Shown here one piece after another: positions 8,976 to 16,542 of a DNA stretch of 64,000 nt. Origin of the DNA: Pseudomonas thivervalensis. GTDB taxonomy: Bacteria > Pseudomonadota > Gammaproteobacteria > Pseudomonadales > Pseudomonadaceae. The stretch covers positions 372,001-436,000 of the forward strand of contig NZ_LHVE01000014.1 in assembly GCF_001269655.1 (NCBI RefSeq), written 5' to 3'. The notes beneath the pieces were generated by a model. That model was not told the DNA's origin, did not search any database, and worked only from the letters and a program-made list of their open reading frames with translations. The position numbers and the translations under genes were made by a program. Within the stretch, counting starts at the first letter, position 1; every line of letters begins with the position of its first letter.

Positions 8976-9467
8976 TTACGGAGTAACGCGCGGCACGGCG
9001 TCGAAGATGACGGTCATGTCGGCGGTGTACAGGCCGTTCTGGGTAGCCAAAGGCGTGGCCGCGACGATGGTCATGTCAGCCTGGGTACCGGGGGTGGAGG
9101 TGGCATCGTCCACCACTTCCTGAGGAATGGCGGTCAGGGTGACGCCGTTGAAGGCGGTGGTCAGGGCGATGGCATCGCTGCCGTTGTACAGCGAAGCCGG
9201 GCCGCCTTCGATGTAGGCGTTTACCGAACCTTCGGTGTTCTTCACGTCATAGGTCTGACGCAACGAAGTCAAGGTGCCGCTGACCGTGTTGTAGCTCATG
9301 GTTTCATCTTTACCGAAGTCCGGGTTGCGCGGCTGCACGTGGAACTGCTGGGTCGGGATGTTCGCGGTGATGTGGATGGACGAGCGTGCATCATCGGCAG
9401 CGAATGCCAGCGAAGAACCCAGGGTAGCGGCGACCAGGGCAGTACCGGATACGAGTTGTTTGAGCAT
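8976..9467 (-). CDS. CS1-type fimbrial major subunit (first copy)
   Basis: Major pilin, 163 residues, first gene of the fimbrial operon. The signal peptide MLKQLVSGTALVAATLG is followed by a probable cleavage after AFA. The mature protein begins ADDARSSIHITANIP and contains QFHVQPRNPDFGKDE, DVKNTEGSVNAYIEGG and a C-terminal MTVIFDAVPRVTP. It is highly similar to the pilin at 133-642. The ATG at 9467 has AGGTG nine to ten bases upstream. Longer starts run into a leader containing two hairpins and lack a signal sequence. As the promoter-proximal pilin it is the likely shaft protein. Confidence 0.9.
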   Translation of the reverse strand: MLKQLVSGTALVAATLGSSLAFAADDARSSIHITANIPTQQFHVQPRNPDFGKDETMSYNTVSGTLTSLRQTYDVKNTEGSVNAYIEGGPASLYNGSDAIALTTAFNGVTLTAIPQEVVDDATSTPGTQADMTIVAATPLATQNGLYTADMTVIFDAVPRVTP

Positions 9468-9515
9468 GTTGTTAACACCTGTTCTTGGCAATAAAGAGAA
9501 GAGGTTGAAATGGCA

Positions 9516-9563
9516 GACCAAGAGCAACTTGGTCCGTCCCTCCAACGCCGAGCATGATCGGCG
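9516..9563 (-). promoter_or_regulatory. Leader of the fimbrial operon with two hairpins
   Basis: Upstream of the first pilin, two inverted repeats lie close together. One is at 9516-9534 (GACCAAG / CTTGGTC) and the other at 9546-9563 (CGCCGA / TCGGCG). On the minus strand they fall between the probable promoter and the ATG. They may stabilise the abundant pilin mRNA or control translation, which is inference. Confidence 0.4.
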
Positions 9564-9715
9564 CTCTTTAACCAAAAAAAAGCAGGCAACTTCCTATAGG
9601 CGTGTAGTAAATGCGGCATACGAAAGAGCGAAAAATACATACTTTTCGTTAATACAGAAGTTTAGCTGTCAGAAACAGCCCACATTTTAAATCTACACCC
9701 TTTTTTATCATTACA

Positions 9716-9744
9716 AATGTATGCCGCCACATCCCGCATACATT
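9716..9744. promoter_or_regulatory. Inverted repeat, possible operator of the fimbrial operon
   Basis: Arms AATGTATGCCG and CCGCATACATT are separated by seven bases, with one mismatch. A related half-site GCGGCATAC occurs at 9613-9621. Both lie in the AT-rich 427-bp divergent region between the pilin and the PadR-family gene. No regulator for the fimbriae is encoded in the window. Confidence 0.4.
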
Positions 9745-9795
9745 GAGCATTCAGGTAAGGTCATTCCCTGAACGCAAGTCACCCGCCGCAAAAAC

Positions 9796-9861
9796 AAGAT
9801 ATATCTTAGTTTGCGAAAAATCATCAAGTCAAAAGATATATCTTTTATTCAAGATATATCT
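9796..9861. promoter_or_regulatory. Three palindromic operators upstream of the PadR-family gene
   Basis: Three copies of the palindrome AGATATATCT stand at 9796-9807 (with flanks AAGATATATCTT), 9831-9846 (AAAAGATATATCTTTT, a perfect 16-bp palindrome) and 9852-9861. Their centres are about 37 and 18 bp apart. They sit 34-99 bp upstream of the repressor start. Multiple A/T palindromes fit autorepression by a PadR dimer. Confidence 0.7.
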
Positions 9862-9894
9862 GAGCGCTATCTATATGCAGAACGGAGACAGCAT

Positions 9895-10473
9895 ATGAAC
9901 GCCCTTTATTCTCATTCCGACTCTTCCTCCAAACGCGAACACGACGGTTTCGAACGACGCCCGACAGGCTCGCGTGGCAGCCGGGCCCCCCGGGTCTTCG
10001 CCTCCGGTGATTTGAAGGTGTTGTTGCTGGCGCTGATTGCCGAACAGCCTTGCCACGGCTACGACCTGATCCGCCGGATCGAGCACATGTTCGACGGCGC
10101 CTACAGCCCCAGCCCGGGCGTGATCTACCCGACCCTGACCTTCCTGGAAATGAACGCCATGATCAGTTGCGGCGTCGAAGATGGAAAAAAGTGCTACAGC
10201 GTGACCGAGGCCGGACGTCTATCCCTTGAGGACCAGGCCGAAGCGCTGGAAGAGGTGCGCACGCGCATCGAAATCAGCAAGCGCACGTTGCGCGGCCATG
10301 ATCGTCCCCCGGAAATCCATGAAGCGGTGTATAACCTGCGCCATGCCCTGCAAAAGCACCATGGCCGCTGGAGCCCGGAAGAAATCCGGCGGGTGCGCGA
10401 CCTGCTCAACGACACCGCCCAAGCCATCATCGACGGCCCCGACCGTCCATCAGTCTCGGAGTCAAGCCAATGA
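9895..10473 (+). CDS. PadR-family transcriptional regulator (NfeR/YqjI-like)
   Basis: Winged-helix repressor of 192 residues. Residues about 36-110 form the PadR domain, recognisable from GDLKVLLLALI, CHGYDLIRRIE and SPSPGVIYPTLTFLE. A helical C-terminal dimerisation segment follows. The family member E. coli YqjI (NfeR) is a metal-responsive repressor of the ferric-siderophore reductase gene yqjH. Here the downstream gene overlaps by four bases (ATGA) and encodes that same type of reductase, so a metal or iron role is likely. YqjI has a long His/Cys-rich N-terminal tail, while this protein has only a few histidines there and no cysteines. The ATG at 9895 has GGAG eight bases upstream. A start at 9811 would overlap the operators. 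Confidence 0.85.
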   Translation: MNALYSHSDSSSKREHDGFERRPTGSRGSRAPRVFASGDLKVLLLALIAEQPCHGYDLIRRIEHMFDGAYSPSPGVIYPTLTFLEMNAMISCGVEDGKKCYSVTEAGRLSLEDQAEALEEVRTRIEISKRTLRGHDRPPEIHEAVYNLRHALQKHHGRWSPEEIRRVRDLLNDTAQAIIDGPDRPSVSESSQ

Positions 10474-11255
10474 CCGAAGTCGATCCAAACACCATTCACC
10501 GTGTCAGCCACGAGATCAAACGCCGCCGCCTGCAAGTGCTGCGGGTCGAGGACCTGACCCCGCGCATGCGCCGCATCACCGTCGGCGGGCCGGAGCTGGC
10601 CGGGTTCGCCAGCCTGGGCACCGACGATCATGTGAAATTGCTGTTCCCGCAGAACGCCGAGGAACAGGCCGCCCTGGAAAACTTCAGCCCAAGTGCCGGT
10701 AAGGCCCAGGGCCCGATGCCCGAGATGCGCGACTACACCCCGCGCCGCTATGACCTGGACACCTTGGAGATGGACATCGATTTCGTGCTCCACGGCGACG
10801 GCCCGGCCTCGACCTGGGCGGCCCAGGCGGCGCCAGGGCAATACCTCAACATCGCCGGGCCACGGGGCTCGATGATCGTGCCGGATATTTTCGACAGCTA
10901 CCTGCTGATCGGCGACGAAACCGCCCTGCCCGCCATCGCCCGCCGCCTCGAAGGCCTGGCGCCCAGCCGACGGGCCCTGGTGGTGGTGGAAGTGGCAAAC
11001 GGCGCCGAGCAGCAGATCCTCCAGAGCCCGGCGCAAGTGCATGTGATCTGGGTGCTGCGCGAGGGTCGCCAGGACAACCTGCTGCGCACCGTGCAACAGC
11101 TGGACATGCCCGGCGGCAAGCTGTACGCCTGGGTCGCCACCGAGAGCAAGGTGTCGCGGCAGATTCGCAAGGTGTTGCTGGAGGAGAAAGGGCTGGACCA
11201 GGATTTCGTGAAGGCGGTGGGGTATTGGAAGCTGGATGACAGTGAGGAAGATTGA
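10470..11255 (+). CDS. Siderophore-interacting protein, FAD-dependent ferric reductase (NfeF/ViuB family)
   Basis: Cytosolic NADPH- and FAD-dependent ferric-siderophore reductase, 261 residues. The FAD-binding barrel (about 20-145) carries RMRRITVGGPEL, the flavin motif YTPRRYD and GDGPASTWAAQA with GPRGS. The C-terminal SIP domain has YLLIGDETALPAIARRLE and ends GYWKLDDSEED, typical of the family. Its start overlaps the stop of the PadR-family gene, so the two are co-translated and the repressor probably controls both. No siderophore synthesis or receptor gene lies in the window. Confidence 0.88.
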   Translation: MTEVDPNTIHRVSHEIKRRRLQVLRVEDLTPRMRRITVGGPELAGFASLGTDDHVKLLFPQNAEEQAALENFSPSAGKAQGPMPEMRDYTPRRYDLDTLEMDIDFVLHGDGPASTWAAQAAPGQYLNIAGPRGSMIVPDIFDSYLLIGDETALPAIARRLEGLAPSRRALVVVEVANGAEQQILQSPAQVHVIWVLREGRQDNLLRTVQQLDMPGGKLYAWVATESKVSRQIRKVLLEEKGLDQDFVKAVGYWKLDDSEED

Positions 11256-11270
11256 GGGAGGGGCGGTGGC

Positions 11271-11406
11271 TGTAGGAGCTGTCGAGTGCAAACGAGGCTG
11301 CGATCTTGTCCCAGACAGTTGAGTCGCAAGCGAAAGCTCAGGATCAAAAGATCGCAGGCTTCGCCAGCTCCTACAGAGCCCAGCGGGAGCAAGCTCCCTC
11401 GCCACA
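11271..11406. repeat. Long palindromic element joined to a half REP
   Basis: The TGTAGGAGCTG-type element spans 11271-11376 and is followed directly by one REP arm of the GTGGCGAGGGAGC family (11382-11406). The left REP arm expected from the nested copies at 17214-17382 is missing. It fills the 204-bp gap before the VUT gene. Confidence 0.85.
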
Positions 11407-11459
11407 GGTGCTATCGCTGTCCTTTAATACCTTATACGCCATCACCAGGTACCCCGCCC

Positions 11460-11927
11460 ATGCTTTTCCTGCTCGCCTACATCAGCAGCGTCGTGCTGAT
11501 CAACTTCGCCTTCTCGACCGCGCCGCACCTGGACGTCATCTGGTCGGCCTGGGGCGGGCTGGTGTTTATCCTGCGGGACATGGTGCAGACCCGTTTCGGC
11601 CATGGGGCCATCGTGGCGATGCTGGCGGCGCTGGTGTTGTCCTATGTCACCTCGGACCCGACCATCGCCCTGGCAAGCGCCACGGCGTTCGCGGTGTCCG
11701 AGTGCATCGACTGGCTGGTGTTCACGATCACCAAGCGCCCGCTCCATGATCGGTTGTGGATCAGTTCGGCCCTGAGCATTCCCCTGGACACGTTCATCTT
11801 CTTCGGCTTGATCGACGCCCTGACGCCCGCCGTGGTGATCACCGCCCTGCTCTCGAAATTCGCCGGGGTGACCGCTGTCTGGCTGATCATGGCCTGGCGT
11901 TTGCGCAAACAGGCCGTCGCCGGCTGA
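11460..11927 (+). CDS. VUT family integral membrane protein (YhhQ-like, putative queuosine-precursor transporter)
   Basis: Membrane protein of 155 residues with about five hydrophobic segments. It shows the VUT/DUF165 signatures VFILRDMVQ (about residue 35), ASATAFAVSECIDWLVF and SIPLDTFIFFG. E. coli YhhQ of this family imports the queuosine precursors preQ0/preQ1. The present protein is shorter than YhhQ, so substrate is inferred only from family. The ATG at 11460 follows AGGT. The longer frame upstream reads through a repeat and was rejected. It lies 90 bp before purT with no evident terminator between. Confidence 0.75.
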   Translation: MLFLLAYISSVVLINFAFSTAPHLDVIWSAWGGLVFILRDMVQTRFGHGAIVAMLAALVLSYVTSDPTIALASATAFAVSECIDWLVFTITKRPLHDRLWISSALSIPLDTFIFFGLIDALTPAVVITALLSKFAGVTAVWLIMAWRLRKQAVAG

Positions 11928-12017
11928 CGCGGTTCATGTAAAATGCCGCGCTTTCTCCCCATGGGAAGCTCGCCCGGCGCGCGCCCCGATGATCCGCTCC
12001 TGTTTGAGGACCTTCAG

Positions 12018-13199
12018 ATGACCCGTATCGGAACCCCATTGTCGCCCACCGCGACCCGCGTTTTGTTGTGTGGCAGCGGCGAGCTGGGCAAGGAAGTGGT
12101 AATCGAACTGCAGCGCCTGGGCGTCGAGGTGATTGCCGTGGATCGCTACGCCAACGCACCGGCCATGCAAGTGGCCCACCGCAGCCATGTGATCAACATG
12201 CTCGACGGCGCCGCCCTGCGTGCGGTGATCGAGGCCGAGAAGCCACACTTCATCGTGCCGGAAATCGAAGCCATTGCTACCGCCACCCTGGTGGAACTGG
12301 AAGCCGAAGGCTTCACCGTGATCCCGACGGCCCGCGCCGCGCAGTTGACCATGAACCGCGAAGGCATTCGTCGCCTGGCCGCTGAAGAGCTGGGCCTGCC
12401 GACCTCGCCGTACTTCTTCGCCGACACCGTGGAAGACTACCGCAAGGCCGTCGAGACCCTGGGTTTCCCCTGCGTGGTCAAGCCGGTGATGAGTTCCTCG
12501 GGCAAGGGCCAGAGCCTGCTGCGCGGTCACGATGACGTGCAGAAAGCCTGGGACTATGCCCAGGAAGGCGGCCGCGCCGGCAAAGGCCGGGTGATCATCG
12601 AAGGTTTTATCGATTTCGACTACGAAATCACCTTGCTCACCGTGCGTCACGTGGGCGGCACCACCTTCTGCGCACCGGTCGGCCACCGTCAGGAGAAAGG
12701 CGACTATCAGGAGTCCTGGCAGCCACAGGCCATGAGCCCGGCAGCCTTGGCCGAATCCGAGCGCGTCGCCAAGGCCGTGACCGAGGCCTTGGGTGGTCGC
12801 GGCCTGTTTGGTGTCGAGCTGTTCATCAAGGGTGACCAGGTGTGGTTCAGCGAAGTCTCGCCGCGCCCGCACGACACCGGCCTGGTGACGCTGATCTCCC
12901 AGGACCTGTCGCAGTTTGCCCTGCACGCCCGCGCCATTCTCGGTTTGCCGATTCCGCTGATCCGCCAGTTCGGCCCGTCGGCGTCAGCGGTGATCCTGGT
13001 GGAAGGCCAGTCGACCCAGACCGCTTTCGCTAACCTGGGCGTGGCCCTGAGCGAACCGGATACCGCGCTGCGCCTGTTCGGCAAACCGGAAGTCAACGGT
13101 CAGCGCCGCCTGGGCGTGGCCCTGGCCCGCGATGAGTCCATCGAAGCCGCCCGCGCCAAGGCGACCCGGGCTTCCCAGGCGGTCAAGATCGAGTTGTAG
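12018..13199 (+). CDS. purT: Formate-dependent phosphoribosylglycinamide formyltransferase
   Basis: PurT, 393 residues, the usual family length. It makes formyl-GAR from GAR, formate and ATP in purine synthesis, bypassing folate-dependent PurN. The ATP-grasp fold is visible from VLLCGSGELGKEVVIE near the N-terminus, the glycine-rich loop VMSSSGKGQSLL (about 155-166), the metal-binding GVELFIKGDQVWFSEVSPRPHD split across two strands, and the C-terminal LGVALA. The ATG at 12018 has GAGGA nine bases upstream. An upstream in-frame ATG at 11943 is less likely. A REP-type palindrome and a terminator follow. Confidence 0.97.
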   Translation: MTRIGTPLSPTATRVLLCGSGELGKEVVIELQRLGVEVIAVDRYANAPAMQVAHRSHVINMLDGAALRAVIEAEKPHFIVPEIEAIATATLVELEAEGFTVIPTARAAQLTMNREGIRRLAAEELGLPTSPYFFADTVEDYRKAVETLGFPCVVKPVMSSSGKGQSLLRGHDDVQKAWDYAQEGGRAGKGRVIIEGFIDFDYEITLLTVRHVGGTTFCAPVGHRQEKGDYQESWQPQAMSPAALAESERVAKAVTEALGGRGLFGVELFIKGDQVWFSEVSPRPHDTGLVTLISQDLSQFALHARAILGLPIPLIRQFGPSASAVILVEGQSTQTAFANLGVALSEPDTALRLFGKPEVNGQRRLGVALARDESIEAARAKATRASQAVKIEL

Positions 13200-13208
13200 C
13201 TTGCACCC

Positions 13209-13314
13209 TGTAGGAGCTGTCGAGTGCAACGAGGCTGCGATCTTTCCCCAGCCACTTGAATCTCAAGCGAAAGATCAAAAGATCGCAGCCTCGCTTCGCT
13301 CGACAGCTCCTACA
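13209..13314. repeat. Long palindromic repeat (TGTAGGAGCTG family)
   Basis: Stand-alone copy of the approximately 105-bp element. The arms TGTAGGAGCTGTCGAG... and ...CTCGACAGCTCCTACA are complementary over the outer 16 bases, and inner arms GAGGCTGCGATC pair with GATCGCAGCCTC. It is located 9 bp after purT. Confidence 0.9.
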
Positions 13315-13333
13315 AAGTCCAGCAGGGCTAAAG

Positions 13334-13367
13334 AAAAAGGCGACACCCGCCAGGGTGTCGCCTTTTT
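13334..13367. terminator. Bidirectional rho-independent terminator
   Basis: Stem GGCGACACCC / GGGTGTCGCC with a short loop, flanked by AAAAA on one side and TTTTT on the other. It separates the convergent purT (plus) and gcd (minus) genes and can serve both. Confidence 0.92.
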
Positions 13368-13385
13368 CATGGGCGCAGCTCGGGT

Positions 13386-15800
13386 TTAATCCGGCAGTTT
13401 GTAGGCAATCACATAATCACCCTGCTGGGTGCCCAGGGAACCATGACCACCCGCAACGACCAGCACGTATTGCTTGCCGTCCTTGCCGGTGTAGGTCATC
13501 GGTGTGGTCTGGGCGCCGGCGGGCAGGCGGCCTTCCCACAGTTGCTTGCCGTTCTTCACGTCGTAGGCGCGCAGGTACTGGTCAAGCGTGCCGCTGAGGA
13601 ACGCCAGGCCACTGGCGGTGGTGAACGTGCCACCCAGGCTTGGGACGCCCATGCTCAGCGGGATCGGTACCGGCGAGCTGTCGCGCACGGTGCCGTTCTT
13701 GTGCTTCCACAGGGTCTTGTTGTTGGTCAGGTCCACGGCCGCGACGTAACCCCACGCAGGCGCCTGGCATGGCAGGCCCATGGGCGAGAGCAGCGCTTCG
13801 AGGATCACGCCATACGGCGCGCCCTTGTTCGGCTGCACGCCTTCGGTTTCGCTCTTGCGACCCGGGCCGCCAGCGACTTCGGCCGCGGGCACCAGTTTCG
13901 ACTTGAACGCCATGTAGCTCGGGTTGACGAAAGCGATCTGGCGCACCGGGTCCACCGAAATGCCGCCCCAGTCGAATACGCCGAAGTTGCCCGGGTAGAC
14001 GATCGAGCCCTGCAGCGACGGCGGGGTGAACATGCCGTCATAACGCAGCGACTTGAAGTCGATCCGGCACAGCATCTGGTCGAACGGGGTCACGCCCCAC
14101 ATGTCGCGTTCCTTGAGGACCGGCGGCACGAAGTTCAGGTCGGACATCGGTTGGGTCGGCGAGGTGAAGTCGCCTTCCACCGCGCCTTGCGGCACCGGGA
14201 TTTCCTTGATCGGCACGATCGGCTGGCCATTGCTGCGGTCCAGCACGTAGATACTGCCCTGCTTGGTCGATGCCAGGACGGCGGGTTTCACGCCATCGGC
14301 GGTCTTCAGGTCCATCAGGGTCGGTTGACCACCGACGTCCATGTCCCACAGGTCGTGGTGGGTGAACTGGAAGTACCAGCGCACTTTGCCGGTGGCGATA
14401 TCCAGGGCAGTCAGGCCCGCGGCGTATTTTTCCGATTCCGGTGTGCGGAATCCACCGAACTGGTCAGGGGTCTGGTTGCCCATCGGCAGGTAAAGCATGC
14501 CGAGCTTTTCATCGACGCTGAACATGGACCACATGTTCGGCGAATTGCGGGTGTAGGTCTTGCCTTCGGCAATCGGCGTGGTGTCGTCCGGGTTGCCGCT
14601 GTCCCAGTTCCACACCAACTGGCCGGTGTGCACGTCGTAGGCGCGAATCACACCGCTTGGCTCATCGGTGGAGACGTTATCGGTGACGTGGCCGCCGATC
14701 ACCACCAGGTTCTGGGTGACCGCCGGTGGCGAGGTGGAGTAGTAACCACCCGCGGTGAAGCCGCCGATATTGGCGGTCAGGTCGACCTGGCCCTTGTCGC
14801 CGAAGTCTTCGCACATCTTGCCGGTGTCGGCATTGAGGGCGATCAGGCGGGTGTCGGCGGTGGGCAGGAAGATCCGCCGTGGGCATACGGTGCTGGCCGG
14901 CGTGGTGCTGGCGGTGCCGGTCGGGCTCTGCTCGGCGGAGGCGTACACGGCGTCATCGTGGTAGGTCACGCCACGGCAGGTCATGTGAGCCCAACCCTTG
15001 AAGTTTTCGGCTTTTTGCGTGGAAAGCTTCGGATCGAAACGCCAGATTTCCTTGCCGGTCTCGGGTTCCAGGGCGATCACCTGGCTGTGAGGCGTGCACA
15101 CGTAGAGCATGCCGTTGACTTTCAACGGGGTGTTTTCGGCGGTGGTTTCACCCGGGTCGTTCGGCCCTGGCAGGTCGCCGGTGCGATAAGACCAGGCTTG
15201 CTTCAACTTGCTGACGTTCTCAGGAGTGATCTGCGCCAGCGGCGAATAGCGGTCGCCATGGGCACTGCGCCCGTAGGAATTCCAGTCACCGTCCGGCATG
15301 GCCGGTGCGGTGTTGGTCATGCCCGGCACGCTGTCGCGGTCCAGTTGGCCCTTGATCTCACCCGGGTTGGTGAACTGGCTGGCGAGCGCGGCGATGCCGG
15401 CGATGACCACGGCGACGCCCAATGCGCGGGTGCCCATGGCCGAGGCATCGGCGGTCAACAGTGGGCGGCGGAACCACGGCAGCAACATGACGATGCCCAG
15501 GGCAAACAGCATCGCCAGGCGCGGCACCAGTTGCCACCAGTCCAGGCCCACTTCCCACAGCGCCCACACGGTGCTGGCAAACAGCACCAGTGCATACAGG
15601 CCCAAGGCCGCGCGACGGGCCATGATCAGCAGCACGCCGGTCAGCGCCAGACCGATACCGGCCAGCAGGTAATACAGCGAGCCGCCGAGCGTGCTCAACT
15701 TGACTCCCCCGGCCAGCAGGGCCAGGCCCATCAATAGAAGCAGAATGCCGAGCAGGCTCGGTAGCAGACGGCTTCGACTCAAAGCACCGTCAGTGCTCAT
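13386..15800 (-). CDS. gcd: Membrane-bound PQQ-dependent glucose dehydrogenase
   Basis: Quinoprotein of 804 residues that oxidises glucose to gluconate on the periplasmic face and passes electrons to ubiquinone. About five transmembrane helices occupy residues 12-140 (LLGILLLLMGLALLAGG, YALVLFASTVWALWEV). The remainder is the eight-bladed PQQ propeller with recurring tryptophan-docking patterns (TGKEIWRF, TGQLVWNWD, TGKVRWYFQ) and the motif FTHHDLWDMDVGGQP. Length matches the Pseudomonas and E. coli enzymes. The ATG at 15800 has GGAGA upstream. No outer-membrane porin gene neighbours it. Confidence 0.97.
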   Translation of the reverse strand: MSTDGALSRSRLLPSLLGILLLLMGLALLAGGVKLSTLGGSLYYLLAGIGLALTGVLLIMARRAALGLYALVLFASTVWALWEVGLDWWQLVPRLAMLFALGIVMLLPWFRRPLLTADASAMGTRALGVAVVIAGIAALASQFTNPGEIKGQLDRDSVPGMTNTAPAMPDGDWNSYGRSAHGDRYSPLAQITPENVSKLKQAWSYRTGDLPGPNDPGETTAENTPLKVNGMLYVCTPHSQVIALEPETGKEIWRFDPKLSTQKAENFKGWAHMTCRGVTYHDDAVYASAEQSPTGTASTTPASTVCPRRIFLPTADTRLIALNADTGKMCEDFGDKGQVDLTANIGGFTAGGYYSTSPPAVTQNLVVIGGHVTDNVSTDEPSGVIRAYDVHTGQLVWNWDSGNPDDTTPIAEGKTYTRNSPNMWSMFSVDEKLGMLYLPMGNQTPDQFGGFRTPESEKYAAGLTALDIATGKVRWYFQFTHHDLWDMDVGGQPTLMDLKTADGVKPAVLASTKQGSIYVLDRSNGQPIVPIKEIPVPQGAVEGDFTSPTQPMSDLNFVPPVLKERDMWGVTPFDQMLCRIDFKSLRYDGMFTPPSLQGSIVYPGNFGVFDWGGISVDPVRQIAFVNPSYMAFKSKLVPAAEVAGGPGRKSETEGVQPNKGAPYGVILEALLSPMGLPCQAPAWGYVAAVDLTNNKTLWKHKNGTVRDSSPVPIPLSMGVPSLGGTFTTASGLAFLSGTLDQYLRAYDVKNGKQLWEGRLPAGAQTTPMTYTGKDGKQYVLVVAGGHGSLGTQQGDYVIAYKLPD

Positions 15801-15913
15801 AGTGTGATTCTCCGTGTCGTTTTAAGGAGTCCCGCGCAAGTAGTCACTTTAGATGACGATCCTGGAGGGGCATGGTTCAGTTGAAAAAAGCAAATTCGGT
15901 TGCCGCGATCCCT

Positions 15914-16003
15914 TGTGGGAGCGAGCTTGCTCGCGATGGCGGCGTGTCAATCGGCTTCAATGTTTGCTGTACAGTCGCTATCGCGAGCAAGCTCGCTCCC
16001 ACA
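15914..16003. repeat. REP doublet (TGTGGGAGCGAGC family)
   Basis: Inverted pair of the second REP family: TGTGGGAGCGAGCTTGCTCG and its complement, about 50 bp apart. It is located in the 499-bp gap between gcd and the VF530 gene. Confidence 0.9.
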
Positions 16004-16299
16004 GGAGTCCGCCAAAGACAGCGCTATCTTTCAGAGTCTGAACCTTGGGCATTCTTTAGATCTTTCAGCAGGAATAAGCTGTACGCAGAGGCTCTGGCAC
16101 GCCAGGAGAAGCGTTTCAGCAAACAGCGCAAGGATAATGTCCTGATCTCAATAGAGAAAGGGCTTTTGTTGACATGGATCATCTCGGATTCGGTAACAGT
16201 GCACCTGGCCTTGGGTGCCACGATGAAGGCTATGCTTCCACCACAAGGGCACCTCGGCTAAGGTGCGCGGCTTTACCCTTTTTCGCGCGAAGGCCTCCC
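16004..16299 (+). other. Non-coding stretch with possible promoter and hairpin before VF530 gene
   Basis: No convincing gene is seen. A TTGACA hexamer occurs at 16169-16174, and a short hairpin GCACC / GGTGC (16249-16265) is followed by a TTTACCCTTTTT stretch. This could be a promoter with a leader or a small RNA ending near 16282. There is no conserved family that I recognise. Confidence 0.25.
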
Positions 16300-16530
16300 A
16301 TGACCGAACCCAACAATAACCCGCTGCACGGCGTGACGCTGGAGCAGATCCTCAACGCCCTCGTGCAGCACTACGAATGGTCGGGCCTGGCTGAACGCAT
16401 CGATATCCGCTGCTTCAAGAGCGACCCGAGTATCAAGTCGAGCCTGACCTTCCTGCGCAAGACGCCTTGGGCACGGGAGAAAGTCGAGCGCCTGTATATC
16501 AAGTTGATGCGCACTAAACGGCCGGTCTGA
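16300..16530 (+). CDS. VF530 family protein (DUF2132)
   Basis: Small protein of 76 residues matching the VF530/DUF2132 family named after the Vibrio fischeri protein. The pattern GVTLEQILNALVQHYEW, IDIRCFKSDPSIKSSLTFLRKTPWAREKVE covers nearly the whole length. The family is described as DNA-binding-like but its cellular role is not established. The ATG at 16300 gives the usual length. The in-frame upstream extension runs through the possible leader hairpin. Confidence 0.85.
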   Translation: MTEPNNNPLHGVTLEQILNALVQHYEWSGLAERIDIRCFKSDPSIKSSLTFLRKTPWAREKVERLYIKLMRTKRPV

Positions 16531-16542
16531 GCAGCCGTGGGG

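Noticed and set aside
9811..9894. Longer N-terminus for the PadR-family regulator (start at 9811)
   Set aside because: It would be translated from two of the three operator palindromes, while the ATG at 9895 has a good ribosome site.
11943..12017. 25-residue extension of PurT
   Set aside because: PurT proteins start at the MTRIGTPLSP-type sequence, and the ATG at 12018 has a better ribosome site.
13443..15737. Open frame of 764 codons on the plus strand
   Set aside because: Antisense to gcd, with low-complexity composition and no plausible product.
15853..16261. Short plus-strand genes in the gcd-VF530 gap
   Set aside because: The frames pass through a REP doublet and show no family similarity.
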